Positions 54,490-62,230 of a DNA stretch of 62,230 nt are shown piece by piece (the first letter of the stretch is position 1; each line of letters begins with the position of its first letter). Made by a program: the position numbers and the translations under genes. The DNA is from Methylococcales bacterium (lineage in GTDB: Bacteria > Pseudomonadota > Gammaproteobacteria > Methylococcales > Methylomonadaceae). The stretch spans positions 1-62,230 of the forward strand of contig JAURYI010000019.1 of the NCBI GenBank assembly GCA_030654015.1, given 5' to 3'. Below the pieces are notes generated by a model. The model worked only from the letters and a program-made list of their open reading frames with translations. It made no database searches and was not told the DNA's origin.

Positions 54490-55226
54490 TTACTTCGCAA
54501 CAGAAAAAAAATCGTTTGTTTATTATTGTTATTTTCAGCATGACTATCGTGCCGTATCTTATCGCGTTGGGCTTGCAACAAAATCCTGATCTCGTCAAAG
54601 GCAGTACCAATATCGGTCAGTTAATTACTCCGCCCATTACCACCGAAGCCAGTGATTTTATCGGTTACGATGCGTTCTCTACGGCTAATTTAGCGGAACT
54701 GTCAGGGCATTGGGTACTTGCCAATGTGATTCCTTCCGAACATTGCAATGCGGTTTGTTTGCACGCGGTGCTGAAAATCAAACAATTACGCCTAATGCTC
54801 AACAAAGAATTTTCCCGCACCCGCCGTGTGGCATTGATGCTCAAGGATGTACCCGCAGAAAATACCGCGCAATGGTGGTTGAAAGATGCTTTATTGTGGC
54901 GATTACGCGAAACGCGCAATCCAGCTGATGATGCACTGTTTCAAACCTTGCTGAATGAAGAAAATCCGTTAGATGACGCGCGAAGCAAACAATTAATCGG
55001 CAGCGATAACCCTGAAACTACGCTTAAGTCTGATTTAATCAAAATTAAACCCAGCGACAACCTGCTTAAAAAAATAACCGCGCTTCGTTCAGGCAACATT
55101 CCCGACGGGCTGTTATTTTTAATAGACCCCTTAGGAAATATCATGATGCAATATGAACCTGACTTTGATCCTTACAAAGTCAAAAATGATCTCATGCACC
55201 TGTTAAGAGCTTCACAAATCGGTTAG
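54486..55226 (+). CDS. Membrane-anchored thioredoxin-fold, Sco-like protein
   Basis: A 246-residue protein with one N-terminal membrane helix (about residues 11-30) and a periplasmic domain. The pair Cys87 and Cys91 in SEHCNAVCLH has the C-x3-C spacing of Sco copper chaperones, and the end LFLIDPLGNIMMQYEPDFDP is typical of their thioredoxin fold. Overall similarity to true Sco1 seems weak, so it is one of the diverged proteins that accompany SURF1 and ctaA in oxidase clusters. It overlaps SURF1 by four bases and leads into the ctaA-ftsY fusion after 12 bases. Confidence 0.8.
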   Translation: MITSQQKKNRLFIIVIFSMTIVPYLIALGLQQNPDLVKGSTNIGQLITPPITTEASDFIGYDAFSTANLAELSGHWVLANVIPSEHCNAVCLHAVLKIKQLRLMLNKEFSRTRRVALMLKDVPAENTAQWWLKDALLWRLRETRNPADDALFQTLLNEENPLDDARSKQLIGSDNPETTLKSDLIKIKPSDNLLKKITALRSGNIPDGLLFLIDPLGNIMMQYEPDFDPYKVKNDLMHLLRASQIG

Positions 55227-55238
55227 TGGAAAAAGAAA

Positions 55239-57134
55239 ATGTTTAGAAAAATAACGCTATTGAGCCTACTGCTCGCCTTCATCATCGTCGTATTAGGCGC
55301 GACCCTACGTTTATCAGGTGCTGAGCCATTATCAGTCGATGGTAATCTATTGGAAAATATCCTCGCTAATCGTCACTGGTATCCATCCATCGGCTTGACG
55401 GCAGGTATGCTTTTACTGGTTGTATTGGCGTGGCGTGAAGAACACCACCGTATGACCGCACTGCTCTCCACATTGAGCTTGCTGGTGCTGATATACGCAC
55501 AAGGCTATCTGGCACTATGGTCAGTTATCACTCACGCGCCAGTATTCATCGTGGCGCATTTCTTACTGGGCATGGTGACGCTGTGGTGCTTGTTCTGGTT
55601 ATATTTGCGTGTTAATCGGCTGCTCGTAAGACAGCAAAACGGCGGTGGCTTATTGGCAGGCTTTGCCATAGTGGTATTATTTTTGCAGATTACCTTAGGC
55701 GTGTGGGTCAGCGTTAATAATGCGGCGTTTGCCTGTACCCATTTTCCGCTGTGTACTGAACAACTATGGCCGCTTGCTGATTATCAACACGCTTTTGACA
55801 TAAACGGTGTCTTCACCTTACCTGCACAAATCGCCATCATCTGGTTACATCGTCTCTTGGCAGTGGTGTGTTTTATTGTGCTGGGCTTGGTCATGCTCAA
55901 TGCAACCGCCGCCAATAAACCCAAGGCAGTGAGAAAAGCAGGCTTAGTATTAAGTGCGTTATTATTTGTCGAAATCGTGTTGGGCATTATCGGCTTTAGA
56001 CTATCCATGCCGTTATGGGTAGCGGTCGCGCACAGCGCAGTCGCCGCGTTATTGATGTTGCCATTAATCACCATCAGCTTTTATAGTCGTTATGGGTTTG
56101 TTGCCGTACCCGAAGTTAAACCCATTGTTGAAGAAACACAGCCTGTTGTCGATACTGATGCTCCGCTCACGCCTGTTGAAAAATTCGTTGAACCTGCGTA
56201 CGTCGAACCTGATTCTGCATCGCTTTATTTACGCCTTAAATCGCAATTACAGCGCACTCGTTCAGGTCTGGGCGGCGTATTCGCCACCTTGGGCGGTAAA
56301 AAAGGTTTAGCTGATGATTTGATAGAAGAAATCGAAGCCAATTTATTAATGGCGGATGTTGGTATTGATGCCACGACGGCGATTATTAATCGCTTAACGC
56401 AACGTCTGGAAAAACATCAATTAACCGATAGCGAGCTATTAATTGCCACGCTAAAACAAGAACTGCTCGACATTCTGAAACCCTGTAGCGAACCACTGCA
56501 TATTCCTCAACAAGATAAACCGTTTGTTATCTTAGTGGTCGGTGTTAATGGTGCAGGTAAAACCACGACGATTGGTAAACTGGCGAATCGCTTGCAAGCT
56601 CAAGGGCATAGCGTGATGTTAGCCGCAGGTGATACTTTCCGAGCAGCGGCAGTCGAGCAGTTGCAAGTCTGGGGCGAACGCAATCATATTCCTGTGGTCG
56701 CGCAACACACAGGCGCGGATTCTGCTTCGGTGATTTATGATGCTGTGCAATCCGCGCAATCCAAAGGCATTGATGTCCTCATAGCCGATACCGCTGGACG
56801 CTTGCAAACTAAATCCAATTTAATGGACGAGTTGAAAAAAGTAAAACGCATCATGGGCAAACTGGATGCCAGCGCACCGCATGAAGTATTATTAGTGCTG
56901 GACGCAGGTACGGGACAAAATGCCTTATCACAAGCCAAATTGTTTAATGAAGCCGTTGAACTCACTGGCTTAGTGCTGACTAAACTGGACGGTACGGCAA
57001 AAGGCGGCGTTATTTTCGCACTGGCAAAACATTCAGGCATTCCTATTCGTTTCATCGGTATCGGCGAAGGCATAGAAGATTTACAGGATTTTAATGCTGA
57101 GCTGTTTGTCGATGCCTTGTTCGTCAAAGATTAA
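55239..57134 (+). CDS. ftsY: In-frame fusion: heme A synthase-like (CtaA/COX15) domain + SRP receptor FtsY
   Basis: One uninterrupted 631-residue frame. Residues 1-285 form eight membrane helices like CtaA/COX15, with candidate heme-ligand histidines His46, His107 (VAHFLLGM), His204 (WLHRLLAV) and His265 (VAHSAVAALL) and the cysteine pair Cys166/Cys172 (CTHFPLC). The usual CPDWPxC motif and a Glu three residues before the first His are not seen. Residues 290-330 are an acidic, Pro/Val-rich linker like an FtsY A-domain; 330-631 are a full FtsY NG domain (GVNGAGKTTT 435-444, DTAGR 517-521, TKLDGTAKGG 581-590). Positive loops predict that FtsY faces the cytoplasm. Upstream genes are for oxidase assembly, downstream genes are ftsE, ftsX and rpoH. 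FtsY function is near certain; heme A synthesis is open. Confidence 0.93.
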   Translation: MFRKITLLSLLLAFIIVVLGATLRLSGAEPLSVDGNLLENILANRHWYPSIGLTAGMLLLVVLAWREEHHRMTALLSTLSLLVLIYAQGYLALWSVITHAPVFIVAHFLLGMVTLWCLFWLYLRVNRLLVRQQNGGGLLAGFAIVVLFLQITLGVWVSVNNAAFACTHFPLCTEQLWPLADYQHAFDINGVFTLPAQIAIIWLHRLLAVVCFIVLGLVMLNATAANKPKAVRKAGLVLSALLFVEIVLGIIGFRLSMPLWVAVAHSAVAALLMLPLITISFYSRYGFVAVPEVKPIVEETQPVVDTDAPLTPVEKFVEPAYVEPDSASLYLRLKSQLQRTRSGLGGVFATLGGKKGLADDLIEEIEANLLMADVGIDATTAIINRLTQRLEKHQLTDSELLIATLKQELLDILKPCSEPLHIPQQDKPFVILVVGVNGAGKTTTIGKLANRLQAQGHSVMLAAGDTFRAAAVEQLQVWGERNHIPVVAQHTGADSASVIYDAVQSAQSKGIDVLIADTAGRLQTKSNLMDELKKVKRIMGKLDASAPHEVLLVLDAGTGQNALSQAKLFNEAVELTGLVLTKLDGTAKGGVIFALAKHSGIPIRFIGIGEGIEDLQDFNAELFVDALFVKD

Positions 57135-57143
57135 CAGGTCACT

Positions 57144-57797
57144 ATGTTAAAGTTCGATAATGTCAGCAAACGCTACCCTGAAACAGGCGATGTACTCAAT
57201 AACGTCAGTTTTCATTTGCAACAGGGTGAGATTGCCTTTTTAACGGGGCATTCAGGCGCAGGTAAAACCACGCTGTTGAAATTGATTGCCGTGATGGAAC
57301 GCTGCACACGCGGCGAGATATTTTTGGACGGTGACTGTTTAAGTCACGTTAAAGAACGACACCTGCCCTATTTACGGCGCAAAATGGGCTTTATTTATCA
57401 GGATTACAAACTGCTGACCGATAGAACGGTATTTGATAACGTCGCCCTGCCCTTGGCGATTGCAGGCTTCGGGCATCTGGAAATTAAACGCCGTGTACGG
57501 GCTTCACTGGATAAAGTGGGCTTGTCAGGCAAAGAAAAAAAATTCCCGCAAGCCTTGTCAGGCGGTGAACAACAGCGGGTGGGCATTGCCAGAGCCGTAG
57601 TCAATAAGCCGCCGCTGATTATCGCCGATGAACCTACGGGTAATTTAGACCCCGAATTATCAGCAGAAATTATGCTATTATTTGAACAGTTTCAACAAGT
57701 TGGCGTAACCGTATTGATTGCCTCGCATGACATTTCCCTGATTAGCCGTATGAACCACCGTGTATTAAAACTGGATCATGGTCAGTTGGTCTTATGA
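57144..57797 (+). CDS. ftsE: Cell division ABC ATPase FtsE
   Basis: With FtsX it activates periplasmic murein amidases during division. The 217-residue ATPase shows Walker [14 protein letters not shown], the Q-loop YQDYKLL, the signature [15 protein letters not shown] and Walker [15 protein letters not shown]. It lies nine bases behind the fusion gene and overlaps ftsX by four bases. Confidence 0.98.
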   Translation: MLKFDNVSKRYPETGDVLNNVSFHLQQGEIAFLTGHSGAGKTTLLKLIAVMERCTRGEIFLDGDCLSHVKERHLPYLRRKMGFIYQDYKLLTDRTVFDNVALPLAIAGFGHLEIKRRVRASLDKVGLSGKEKKFPQALSGGEQQRVGIARAVVNKPPLIIADEPTGNLDPELSAEIMLLFEQFQQVGVTVLIASHDISLISRMNHRVLKLDHGQLVL

Positions 57798-58807
57798 AAC
57801 CTGTCAAAAGAAAACCCGTTCGCCCCGTTAAAAAGCCTGTTAAACATGACACGCGGCAAACCAGAACGGCGGGCGGTAATTTTGTCGATAAATTACACGC
57901 CTACCGCGATCATCATGCCCATGCGTTATTTTCCAGCTTGGGGCGTTTGGTTGCCACGCCGTTTACCTCCATTATGACCATTGCCGTATTAGCTATCTCA
58001 ATGGCATTGGCAAGCGGTTTTTATATTATGGTCATCAATGTCCAACAATTAACCGCCAATTTAGAATCCAGTAATCAAATCTCCTTATTTCTTCATGATG
58101 AGGTTGCCAATGACAGCGCGGCGCAATTAGCAAACAACATTCGACAAAATCCTAATGTACAAAGCGTTAAAATCATCAGCAAGGAACAGGCATTAGCAGA
58201 GTTTAAAACCTACAGCGGTTTTGGCGCGGCAATTGATGTGCTGGATAACAACCCCTTGCCGATTGTGCTGCAAGTCTTACCTAAAAACAGCCTGCAAGAT
58301 AAACAAGAGCTGGAACGATTGTTTAAAACCGTTGAAGAATTCAAGGAAGTCGATTACGCGCAAGTGGATATGCAGTGGGTGGAACGCTTGCAGTCTATCG
58401 TGGAAGTCGCACGCTGCGGCACTGCGCTATTCAGCTTCATGATAGGCATCGGTGTATTGTTTATTATCGGCAACACCATTCGACTGGAGCTGCATAATCG
58501 CCGTGATGAAGTGATGATTTCCAAATTAGTAGGCGCGACTAACAGCTTTATTCGCCGCCCGTTTTTATACACAGGCTTCTGGATTGGTTTTATTTCAGGC
58601 ATATCCGCGTGGTTTATTAATGCCATCCTGATGCTTATCCTAAGACAACCTGTGGAAAAACTGTCAGGGCTGTATGAAGGCGATTTACATCTGGTGTTTT
58701 TAAGTTTCACCGAAACGGTAGAATTACTGGCTATTGCTTCTTTCTTAGGCATATTCAGTTCATGGGCAGTGTTAATTGTTCAACTGCGCCACACCCGACC
58801 AGAATAA
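57794..58807 (+). CDS. ftsX: Cell division membrane protein FtsX
   Basis: The membrane partner of FtsE. Four helices (about residues 50-75, 209-232, 252-275 and 300-325) and a periplasmic domain between helices 1 and 2 (about 80-200) follow the family plan, as do FIIGNTIRLELHNRRDEV and KLVGATNSFIRRPFLYTG. A Lys/Pro/Arg-rich N-terminal extension of about 35 residues ([16 protein letters not shown]) precedes helix 1 and would lie in the cytoplasm near FtsE. Length 337. Confidence 0.97.
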   Translation: MKPVKRKPVRPVKKPVKHDTRQTRTAGGNFVDKLHAYRDHHAHALFSSLGRLVATPFTSIMTIAVLAISMALASGFYIMVINVQQLTANLESSNQISLFLHDEVANDSAAQLANNIRQNPNVQSVKIISKEQALAEFKTYSGFGAAIDVLDNNPLPIVLQVLPKNSLQDKQELERLFKTVEEFKEVDYAQVDMQWVERLQSIVEVARCGTALFSFMIGIGVLFIIGNTIRLELHNRRDEVMISKLVGATNSFIRRPFLYTGFWIGFISGISAWFINAILMLILRQPVEKLSGLYEGDLHLVFLSFTETVELLAIASFLGIFSSWAVLIVQLRHTRPE

Positions 58808-58868
58808 CTAATGACTGCCCGTTATTAAAACTCCCGTCACAGATTCCCCCTCCCCCTATCGAAAATTA

Positions 58869-58895
58869 TTAGCACTTTATTTGTGAGAGTGCTAA
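58869..58895 (+). promoter_or_regulatory. CIRCE element (HrcA operator) upstream of rpoH
   Basis: TTAGCACTT, nine bases, GAGTGCTAA. This differs from the CIRCE consensus (TTAGCACTC-N9-GAGTGCTAA) at one base and has the exact spacing. It lies 35 bases before the rpoH ATG, suited to repression by the heat-shock repressor HrcA. hrcA itself is not in the window. Confidence 0.9.
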
Positions 58896-58930
58896 TATCT
58901 AAAATACGTTTTTTCCAGAGGAAGTACACC

Positions 58931-59788
58931 ATGAGTAACGCATTGACTTTACCTATTAATTTATCGGTCGGAACATTTGATGCCTATTTAAATCTGGTTC
59001 GGCAAATGCCCAGACTATCAGCTGAACAAGAGCGCGAACTCACTATTCAATACCGAGATAACGGCGACCTCGAAGCCGCGCGTGAATTGGTGATGACTAA
59101 CTTGCGCTTTGTGGTTCATGTCGCTCGCGGCTACAGCGGCTATGGCTTGTCCATGCCCGATATTATTCAAGAAGGCAACGTCGGCTTAATGAAAGCCGTT
59201 AAACGTTTTGATCCCGATATGGGCGTGCGTTTAGTCTCGTTTGCCGTGCATTGGATTAAAGCCGAAATTCACGAATATGTGATTAAAAACTGGGGCATAG
59301 TGAAAGTTGCCACCACCAAAGCGCAACGTAAATTATTTTTTAATCTGCGTAAATCCAAGCAGAACATAGGCTGGTTATCCAATGCCGAAGCCATGGCAAT
59401 GGCTGAGGATTTGAATGTGGATTTAAGCGATATTTATGAAATGGAAATGCGTTTAGGCGGTCGGGATATGTCTTTTGATATGCCGATGGATGAATCAGCA
59501 GACGAGAGTTTTTCAGCACCCGCGACTTATCTTCAACAACACGGCGCAGATCCCGCTGAATTGTTTGAAAATGCCGATTGGGAAGGACATGAACAGGACT
59601 TATTAGCCAAAGCCTTGTCGTGTTTAGACGAGCGTAGTTTAGATATTCTCACCAGTCGCTGGTTAGCCGAGAAAAAAGCCACCCTGCATGAATTAGCAGA
59701 ACGCTACAACGTGTCTGCGGAGCGCATCAGACAGCTGGAACAAAACGCGATGAAAAAAATCCGTGCCAGTGTGATACTGGAAGCCTGA
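58931..59788 (+). CDS. rpoH: Heat-shock sigma factor RpoH (sigma-32)
   Basis: Directs RNA polymerase to heat-shock promoters. The 285-residue protein shows region 2 (FVVHVARGYSGYGLSMPDI, then QEGNVGLMKAVKRFDPDMG), the RpoH box AQRKLFFNLRKSK, and region 4 with the helix-turn-helix TLHELAERYNVSAERIRQLE. The ATG at 58931 has GAGGAAG in front; 16 further codons upstream are open but would overlap the CIRCE element. It closes the conserved ftsY-ftsE-ftsX-rpoH string and is followed by a terminator. Confidence 0.98.
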   Translation: MSNALTLPINLSVGTFDAYLNLVRQMPRLSAEQERELTIQYRDNGDLEAARELVMTNLRFVVHVARGYSGYGLSMPDIIQEGNVGLMKAVKRFDPDMGVRLVSFAVHWIKAEIHEYVIKNWGIVKVATTKAQRKLFFNLRKSKQNIGWLSNAEAMAMAEDLNVDLSDIYEMEMRLGGRDMSFDMPMDESADESFSAPATYLQQHGADPAELFENADWEGHEQDLLAKALSCLDERSLDILTSRWLAEKKATLHELAERYNVSAERIRQLEQNAMKKIRASVILEA

Positions 59789-59815
59789 TAAGTTTTTATA
59801 TTCCCGCATAAAAAT

Positions 59816-59842
59816 AAAAACGCCCCGTTAAGGGGCGTTTTT
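59816..59842. terminator. Intrinsic terminator behind rpoH
   Basis: The arms AAAAACGCCCC and GGGGCGTTTTT enclose GTTAA. The A run on the other side lets it serve the convergent purM gene as well. Confidence 0.95.
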
Positions 59843-59850
59843 CGTTCTAT

Positions 59851-59879
59851 TTTTTCGTGCTTTTCGTGTCTTTCGTGGA
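59851..59879. repeat. Solo arm of the MITE-like element
   Basis: TTTTTCGTGCTTTTCGTGTC with TTTCGTGGA repeats, as reverse complement, the outer arm of the element at 15476-15564 (CCACAAAAAACACGAAAGAC). The inner GACGTTGCA palindrome is absent here. Confidence 0.6.
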
Positions 59880-59904
59880 CAAAAGATTTTATGTCGAACT
59901 CAGC

Positions 59905-60936
59905 TTACAAATAATTCACTTTAGGCTTGCCGTCAGCGGCGACTAATTCACCCAGACTGAATACCGTTTCGCCTAACGCAGTCAACGCATCCAGTGTCGC
60001 CTGCTCATCTTCGGCAGCCACACACACGATCATGCCCACGCCACAGTTAAACGTCGTCAGCATATCCGCTAAAGCGACATTGCCCTGTTGTTGCAACCAC
60101 TGAAACACCGCAGGAAATGCCCACGCGCTTAAGTTAATGTTCGCATCTATGCCTTCGGGTAATACGCGCGGCAGGTTTTCCGTTAAGCCGCCGCCTGTGA
60201 TATGTGCCAAGGCGTGAACATCAACTTGTTCCAGCAATGCTAACAACGATTTAACGTAAATTTTGGTCGGAGCTAATAACGCCTCGCCTAAGGTGGTATC
60301 ACCAAATGCCTGATCCAGTGACGCATTGCTATGCGCAATAATTTTGCGTATTAACGAGTAACCATTAGAATGCGCACCCGAAGAAGCCATGCCGATTAAT
60401 TTATCGCCGACTTGCACTTTACTACCGTCCAGCACTTTGCTTTTTTCGACGATACCGACACAAAAACCTGCCAAATCGTATTCACCATCGGCGTACATTC
60501 CTGGCATTTCCGCAGTTTCGCCGCCGACCAACGCCGCACCTGCTAATGAACAACCCGCGCCGATGCCTTCAATCACAGCGGCGGCGGTATCGACATCCAG
60601 TTTACCTGTGGCAAAATAATCCAGAAAAAATAACGGCTCTGCGCCCTGCACGATAATATCGTTGACGCACATAGCGACTAAATCAATACCGACCGTATTG
60701 TGTTTATTTAAATCAATCGCCAGTTTTAATTTTGTGCCAACACCGTCCGTGCCTGACACTAAAATGGGGTGTTTATAGCGGTCTAAAGGCAATTCAAACA
60801 TCGAACCAAAACCGCCTAATCCTGCCATTACGCCTGCGGTGCGGGTTGCTGCGGCAATCGGCTTAATGCGTTCCACCAACTCATTCCCAGCGGCAATATC
60901 CACGCCCGCACTTTTATAATTCAAACTCTCTGCCAT
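59905..60936 (-). CDS. purM: Phosphoribosylaminoimidazole synthetase (AIR synthetase)
   Basis: The fifth step of purine synthesis, closing the imidazole ring of FGAM with ATP. The 343-residue protein shows the N-terminal [20 protein letters not shown], the ATP-site strings [18 protein letters not shown] and [31 protein letters not shown] and [15 protein letters not shown], all standard. It is monocistronic here; purN, its frequent partner, is absent. The 185-base gap upstream holds its promoter and a small TCATGAC/GTCATGA hairpin (61000-61022). Confidence 0.98.
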   Translation of the reverse strand: MAESLNYKSAGVDIAAGNELVERIKPIAAATRTAGVMAGLGGFGSMFELPLDRYKHPILVSGTDGVGTKLKLAIDLNKHNTVGIDLVAMCVNDIIVQGAEPLFFLDYFATGKLDVDTAAAVIEGIGAGCSLAGAALVGGETAEMPGMYADGEYDLAGFCVGIVEKSKVLDGSKVQVGDKLIGMASSGAHSNGYSLIRKIIAHSNASLDQAFGDTTLGEALLAPTKIYVKSLLALLEQVDVHALAHITGGGLTENLPRVLPEGIDANINLSAWAFPAVFQWLQQQGNVALADMLTTFNCGVGMIVCVAAEDEQATLDALTALGETVFSLGELVAADGKPKVNYL

Positions 60937-61121
60937 TTCGCACTCACTAAAATAATTACAATGGGGATATTGTACAAGACCTGCTCGGTTTTGTGGCTAT
61001 CATGACTCACACCACGTCATGAATCAGTTGAATTTAATGTAAAAAATAATTAAAGTGGCGTGTAGTCATAAACAAATACCTTTTAATAATTAAGAACATA
61101 AGTTCTGCACGAGGAATAATA

Positions 61122-61670
61122 ATGAAACTGACAAAATCCGTATTGCTGACCGCACTCCTGTTAATGAATGGCACGGCTTTCGCCTACAGCCCCGAAGAAC
61201 TGGCAAAAGAATGTCATAAACCCAAGTTTACTGACTTTACGCTGTCGGAATATAAAATGCCTGAACAGCATCAAGTCGCACCCGAAGCGGAATTTAGTTT
61301 TAAAGTCCCCGCGTGGACGAATAAAGACACTATTAAATTGACGGTCAAAAACCAAGCCATTCCCTTCAAGGTCGAGAGCAACAGCAGTTTTCATAAAGTA
61401 ACATCAAAAATACCCGCCGAATTTACAGGCAAGTTTTTTAGACTGAATGCCAGTGCTAAAGTCATTGATGGCGTGTGTCACGAAGAAACAGGCTGGTTAT
61501 TGAAAGTAGAGGATAAAGCACCCGCAGAAGCCGCGCCTGTTGCTGTTGAAACTGCGCCTGCACCTGCCCCAGCTATCACCGAAACCGCGCCAGCCATCGC
61601 ACCAGCTACATCTGCCGAAGCAAATCCTGCACCCGCCCCTACTGAAGCCAGTCCCGCACCTGCCAAGTAA
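61122..61670 (+). CDS. Secreted protein with Ala/Pro-rich tail, unknown function
   Basis: A 182-residue protein. The signal peptide MKLTKSVLLTALLLMNGTAF ends with a probable cut after FA. The mature part has an N-terminal domain of about 110 residues rich in beta strands, with two cysteines (KECHKP and DGVCHEE) that could pair, and then a 50-residue tail of Ala, Pro, Thr and Glu, likely disordered and possibly spanning the wall. GAGGA precedes the ATG. I do not recognise the family. It stands alone. Confidence 0.75.
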   Translation: MKLTKSVLLTALLLMNGTAFAYSPEELAKECHKPKFTDFTLSEYKMPEQHQVAPEAEFSFKVPAWTNKDTIKLTVKNQAIPFKVESNSSFHKVTSKIPAEFTGKFFRLNASAKVIDGVCHEETGWLLKVEDKAPAEAAPVAVETAPAPAPAITETAPAIAPATSAEANPAPAPTEASPAPAK

Positions 61671-61795
61671 GGATTATTCAGCCACACACAGTATTTCCCC
61701 CTATGCCTGTCATTTTTAGTAGCGGATTTAGCGCGGCTGATTTATAAGGATTTACGAGTGTAACAACTGATTAGTTACTATAGAAAACACAACAA

Positions 61796-61827
61796 GTCGA
61801 ATTACGCATCAGCGTAATCCGACTTTT
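61796..61827. repeat. Palindrome before the uvrA fragment
   Basis: The arms AAGTCGAATTACGC and GCGTAATCCGACTT pair with one mismatch around ATCA. The right arm is nearly identical to a motif downstream of genuine uvrA (GCGTAACCCGACTT, 12823-12836), so both uvrA-tail copies have this motif beside them, but on opposite sides. Confidence 0.7.
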
Positions 61828-61836
61828 GTTTTTCTA

Positions 61837-62092
61837 GTGGCGGTTTGTTGATTGCAGAAGTACGCCGCAACAAGTGGCTGATAACCATGTTTCTCATGCT
61901 GGGCGGTATTTGAAGCGGTTTTTTGAATGATCTGCAGGTTTCTACATTCTGGTGTAAGAAAAACTATAAAAAATTCATCTATTTCCCCCTGAATAGATAT
62001 TTTCTATACCCATTTTATACCCTTTAATACCCCATTCTAAGTAGTTGTATTTATCATTTTTCTGGAAGAGAATAACAGCGTACCGACAATAG
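61837..62092 (+). pseudogene. Decayed copy of the uvrA 3' end and its downstream flank
   Basis: About 255 bases align with 12493-12750. The coding part keeps GGTTTGTTGATTGC and CGCCGCAACAAGTGGCTGAT but has lost one base between them, so the UvrA frame is broken. The non-coding part keeps ACTATAAAAAA, TTTCCCCCTGAAT and CCCTTTAATACC. No upstream part of uvrA is present. This is a remnant of a segmental duplication, not a gene. 62093-62155 is the leader of the IS630-like gene. Confidence 0.9.
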
Positions 62093-62155
62093 AGCTAACC
62101 GCCAATAAAATGATTGTGAAATAATAGGCGAACCAGTGGCGACACGAATGACAAC

Positions 62156-62230
62156 ATGGCATACTCAAAAGATTTCCGACAAAAAGTGTTATCAATAAGA
62201 GAAGAGCGAGGACTCAGTTTATTAGAAACG
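62156..62230 (+). CDS. IS630-family transposase, N-terminal part (cut by window end)
   Basis: The first 25 residues, MAYSKDFRQKVLSIREERGL and SLLET, match the helix-turn-helix start of IS630-type transposases. The DDE catalytic part would lie outside the window. Its position right behind the decayed uvrA copy suggests that insertion of this element, or recombination at it, cut the duplication short. Confidence 0.75.
   Translation, partial: MAYSKDFRQKVLSIREERGLSLLET

Noticed and set aside
58811-58850. GACTGCCCGTTATTAAAACT as a third copy of the ACTGCCAGTCC palindrome
   Set aside because: Only the first seven bases agree and no second arm pairs with it.

Overview
The window looks like chromosomal DNA of a gammaproteobacterium. 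The order ftsY-ftsE-ftsX-rpoH, a complete dcw cluster from mraZ to ftsZ, the meso-diaminopimelate type of MurE, and neighbourhoods such as tyrS / M23 endopeptidase / anmK all fit that group. The aa3-type oxidase cluster with a DUF2909 gene, the bacteriohemerythrin and the moderate GC content suggest a methane- or sulfur-oxidising lineage such as Methylococcales. That finer placement is inference. I saw no rRNA, tRNA or CRISPR array.

Layout. Positions 1-4.9 kb are an AT-rich accessory patch. It holds the tail of an IS200/IS605 transposase with its terminal hairpin, an antitoxin-like regulator without a visible toxin, and a tightly coupled three-gene operon on the minus strand: a beta-class DNA methyltransferase, a HerA-type hexameric ATPase and a NurA-type nuclease. 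I read this operon as a candidate modification-dependent DNA defence system. From 5 to 12.6 kb come tyrS, an M23 murein endopeptidase with tandem lysine-rich repeats, anmK, a small membrane protein and uvrA. From 12.6 to 14.8 kb is a patchwork: a 195-residue membrane protein of unknown family, a REP-associated tyrosine transposase between inverted REP hairpins, and a 50-residue secreted peptide. From 14.8 to 23.4 kb are housekeeping genes (YffB-like reductase, suhB, ispG, argC, quinone oxidoreductase, sulfurtransferase, BI-1 protein, hydrolase, M14 peptidase), with several long palindromes in the gaps.

From 23.5 to 41.1 kb on the minus strand lies the whole dcw cluster in the order mraZ-rsmH-ftsL-ftsI-murE-murF-mraY-murD-ftsW-murG-murC-murB-ddl-ftsQ-ftsA-ftsZ. 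It is packed with 0-33 base gaps or short overlaps, with a promoter and a 10-bp-periodic MraZ operator in front and a strong terminator behind. From 41.4 to 48.7 kb are an isopropylmalate dehydrogenase homologue, cell-surface genes (GT2, GT9, L,D-transpeptidase), truA, a DUF2231 protein and a bacteriohemerythrin.

From 48.9 to 59.8 kb the cytochrome oxidase cluster (coxB, coxA, a 32-residue membrane peptide, ctaG, coxC, DUF2909, SURF1, a Sco-like protein) runs into the ftsY-ftsE-ftsX-rpoH locus. The two clusters meet inside one open frame: an eight-helix heme A synthase (CtaA/COX15)-like domain is fused in frame to the SRP receptor GTPase FtsY. No heme O synthase gene is visible in this cluster. 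rpoH is preceded by a near-perfect CIRCE element, which suggests HrcA control. The window ends with purM, a small secreted protein, a decayed duplicate of the uvrA 3' end with its downstream flank (the original lies 49 kb away), and the start of an IS630-type transposase.

The two most unusual things are the methyltransferase-HerA-NurA operon and the CtaA-FtsY fusion.
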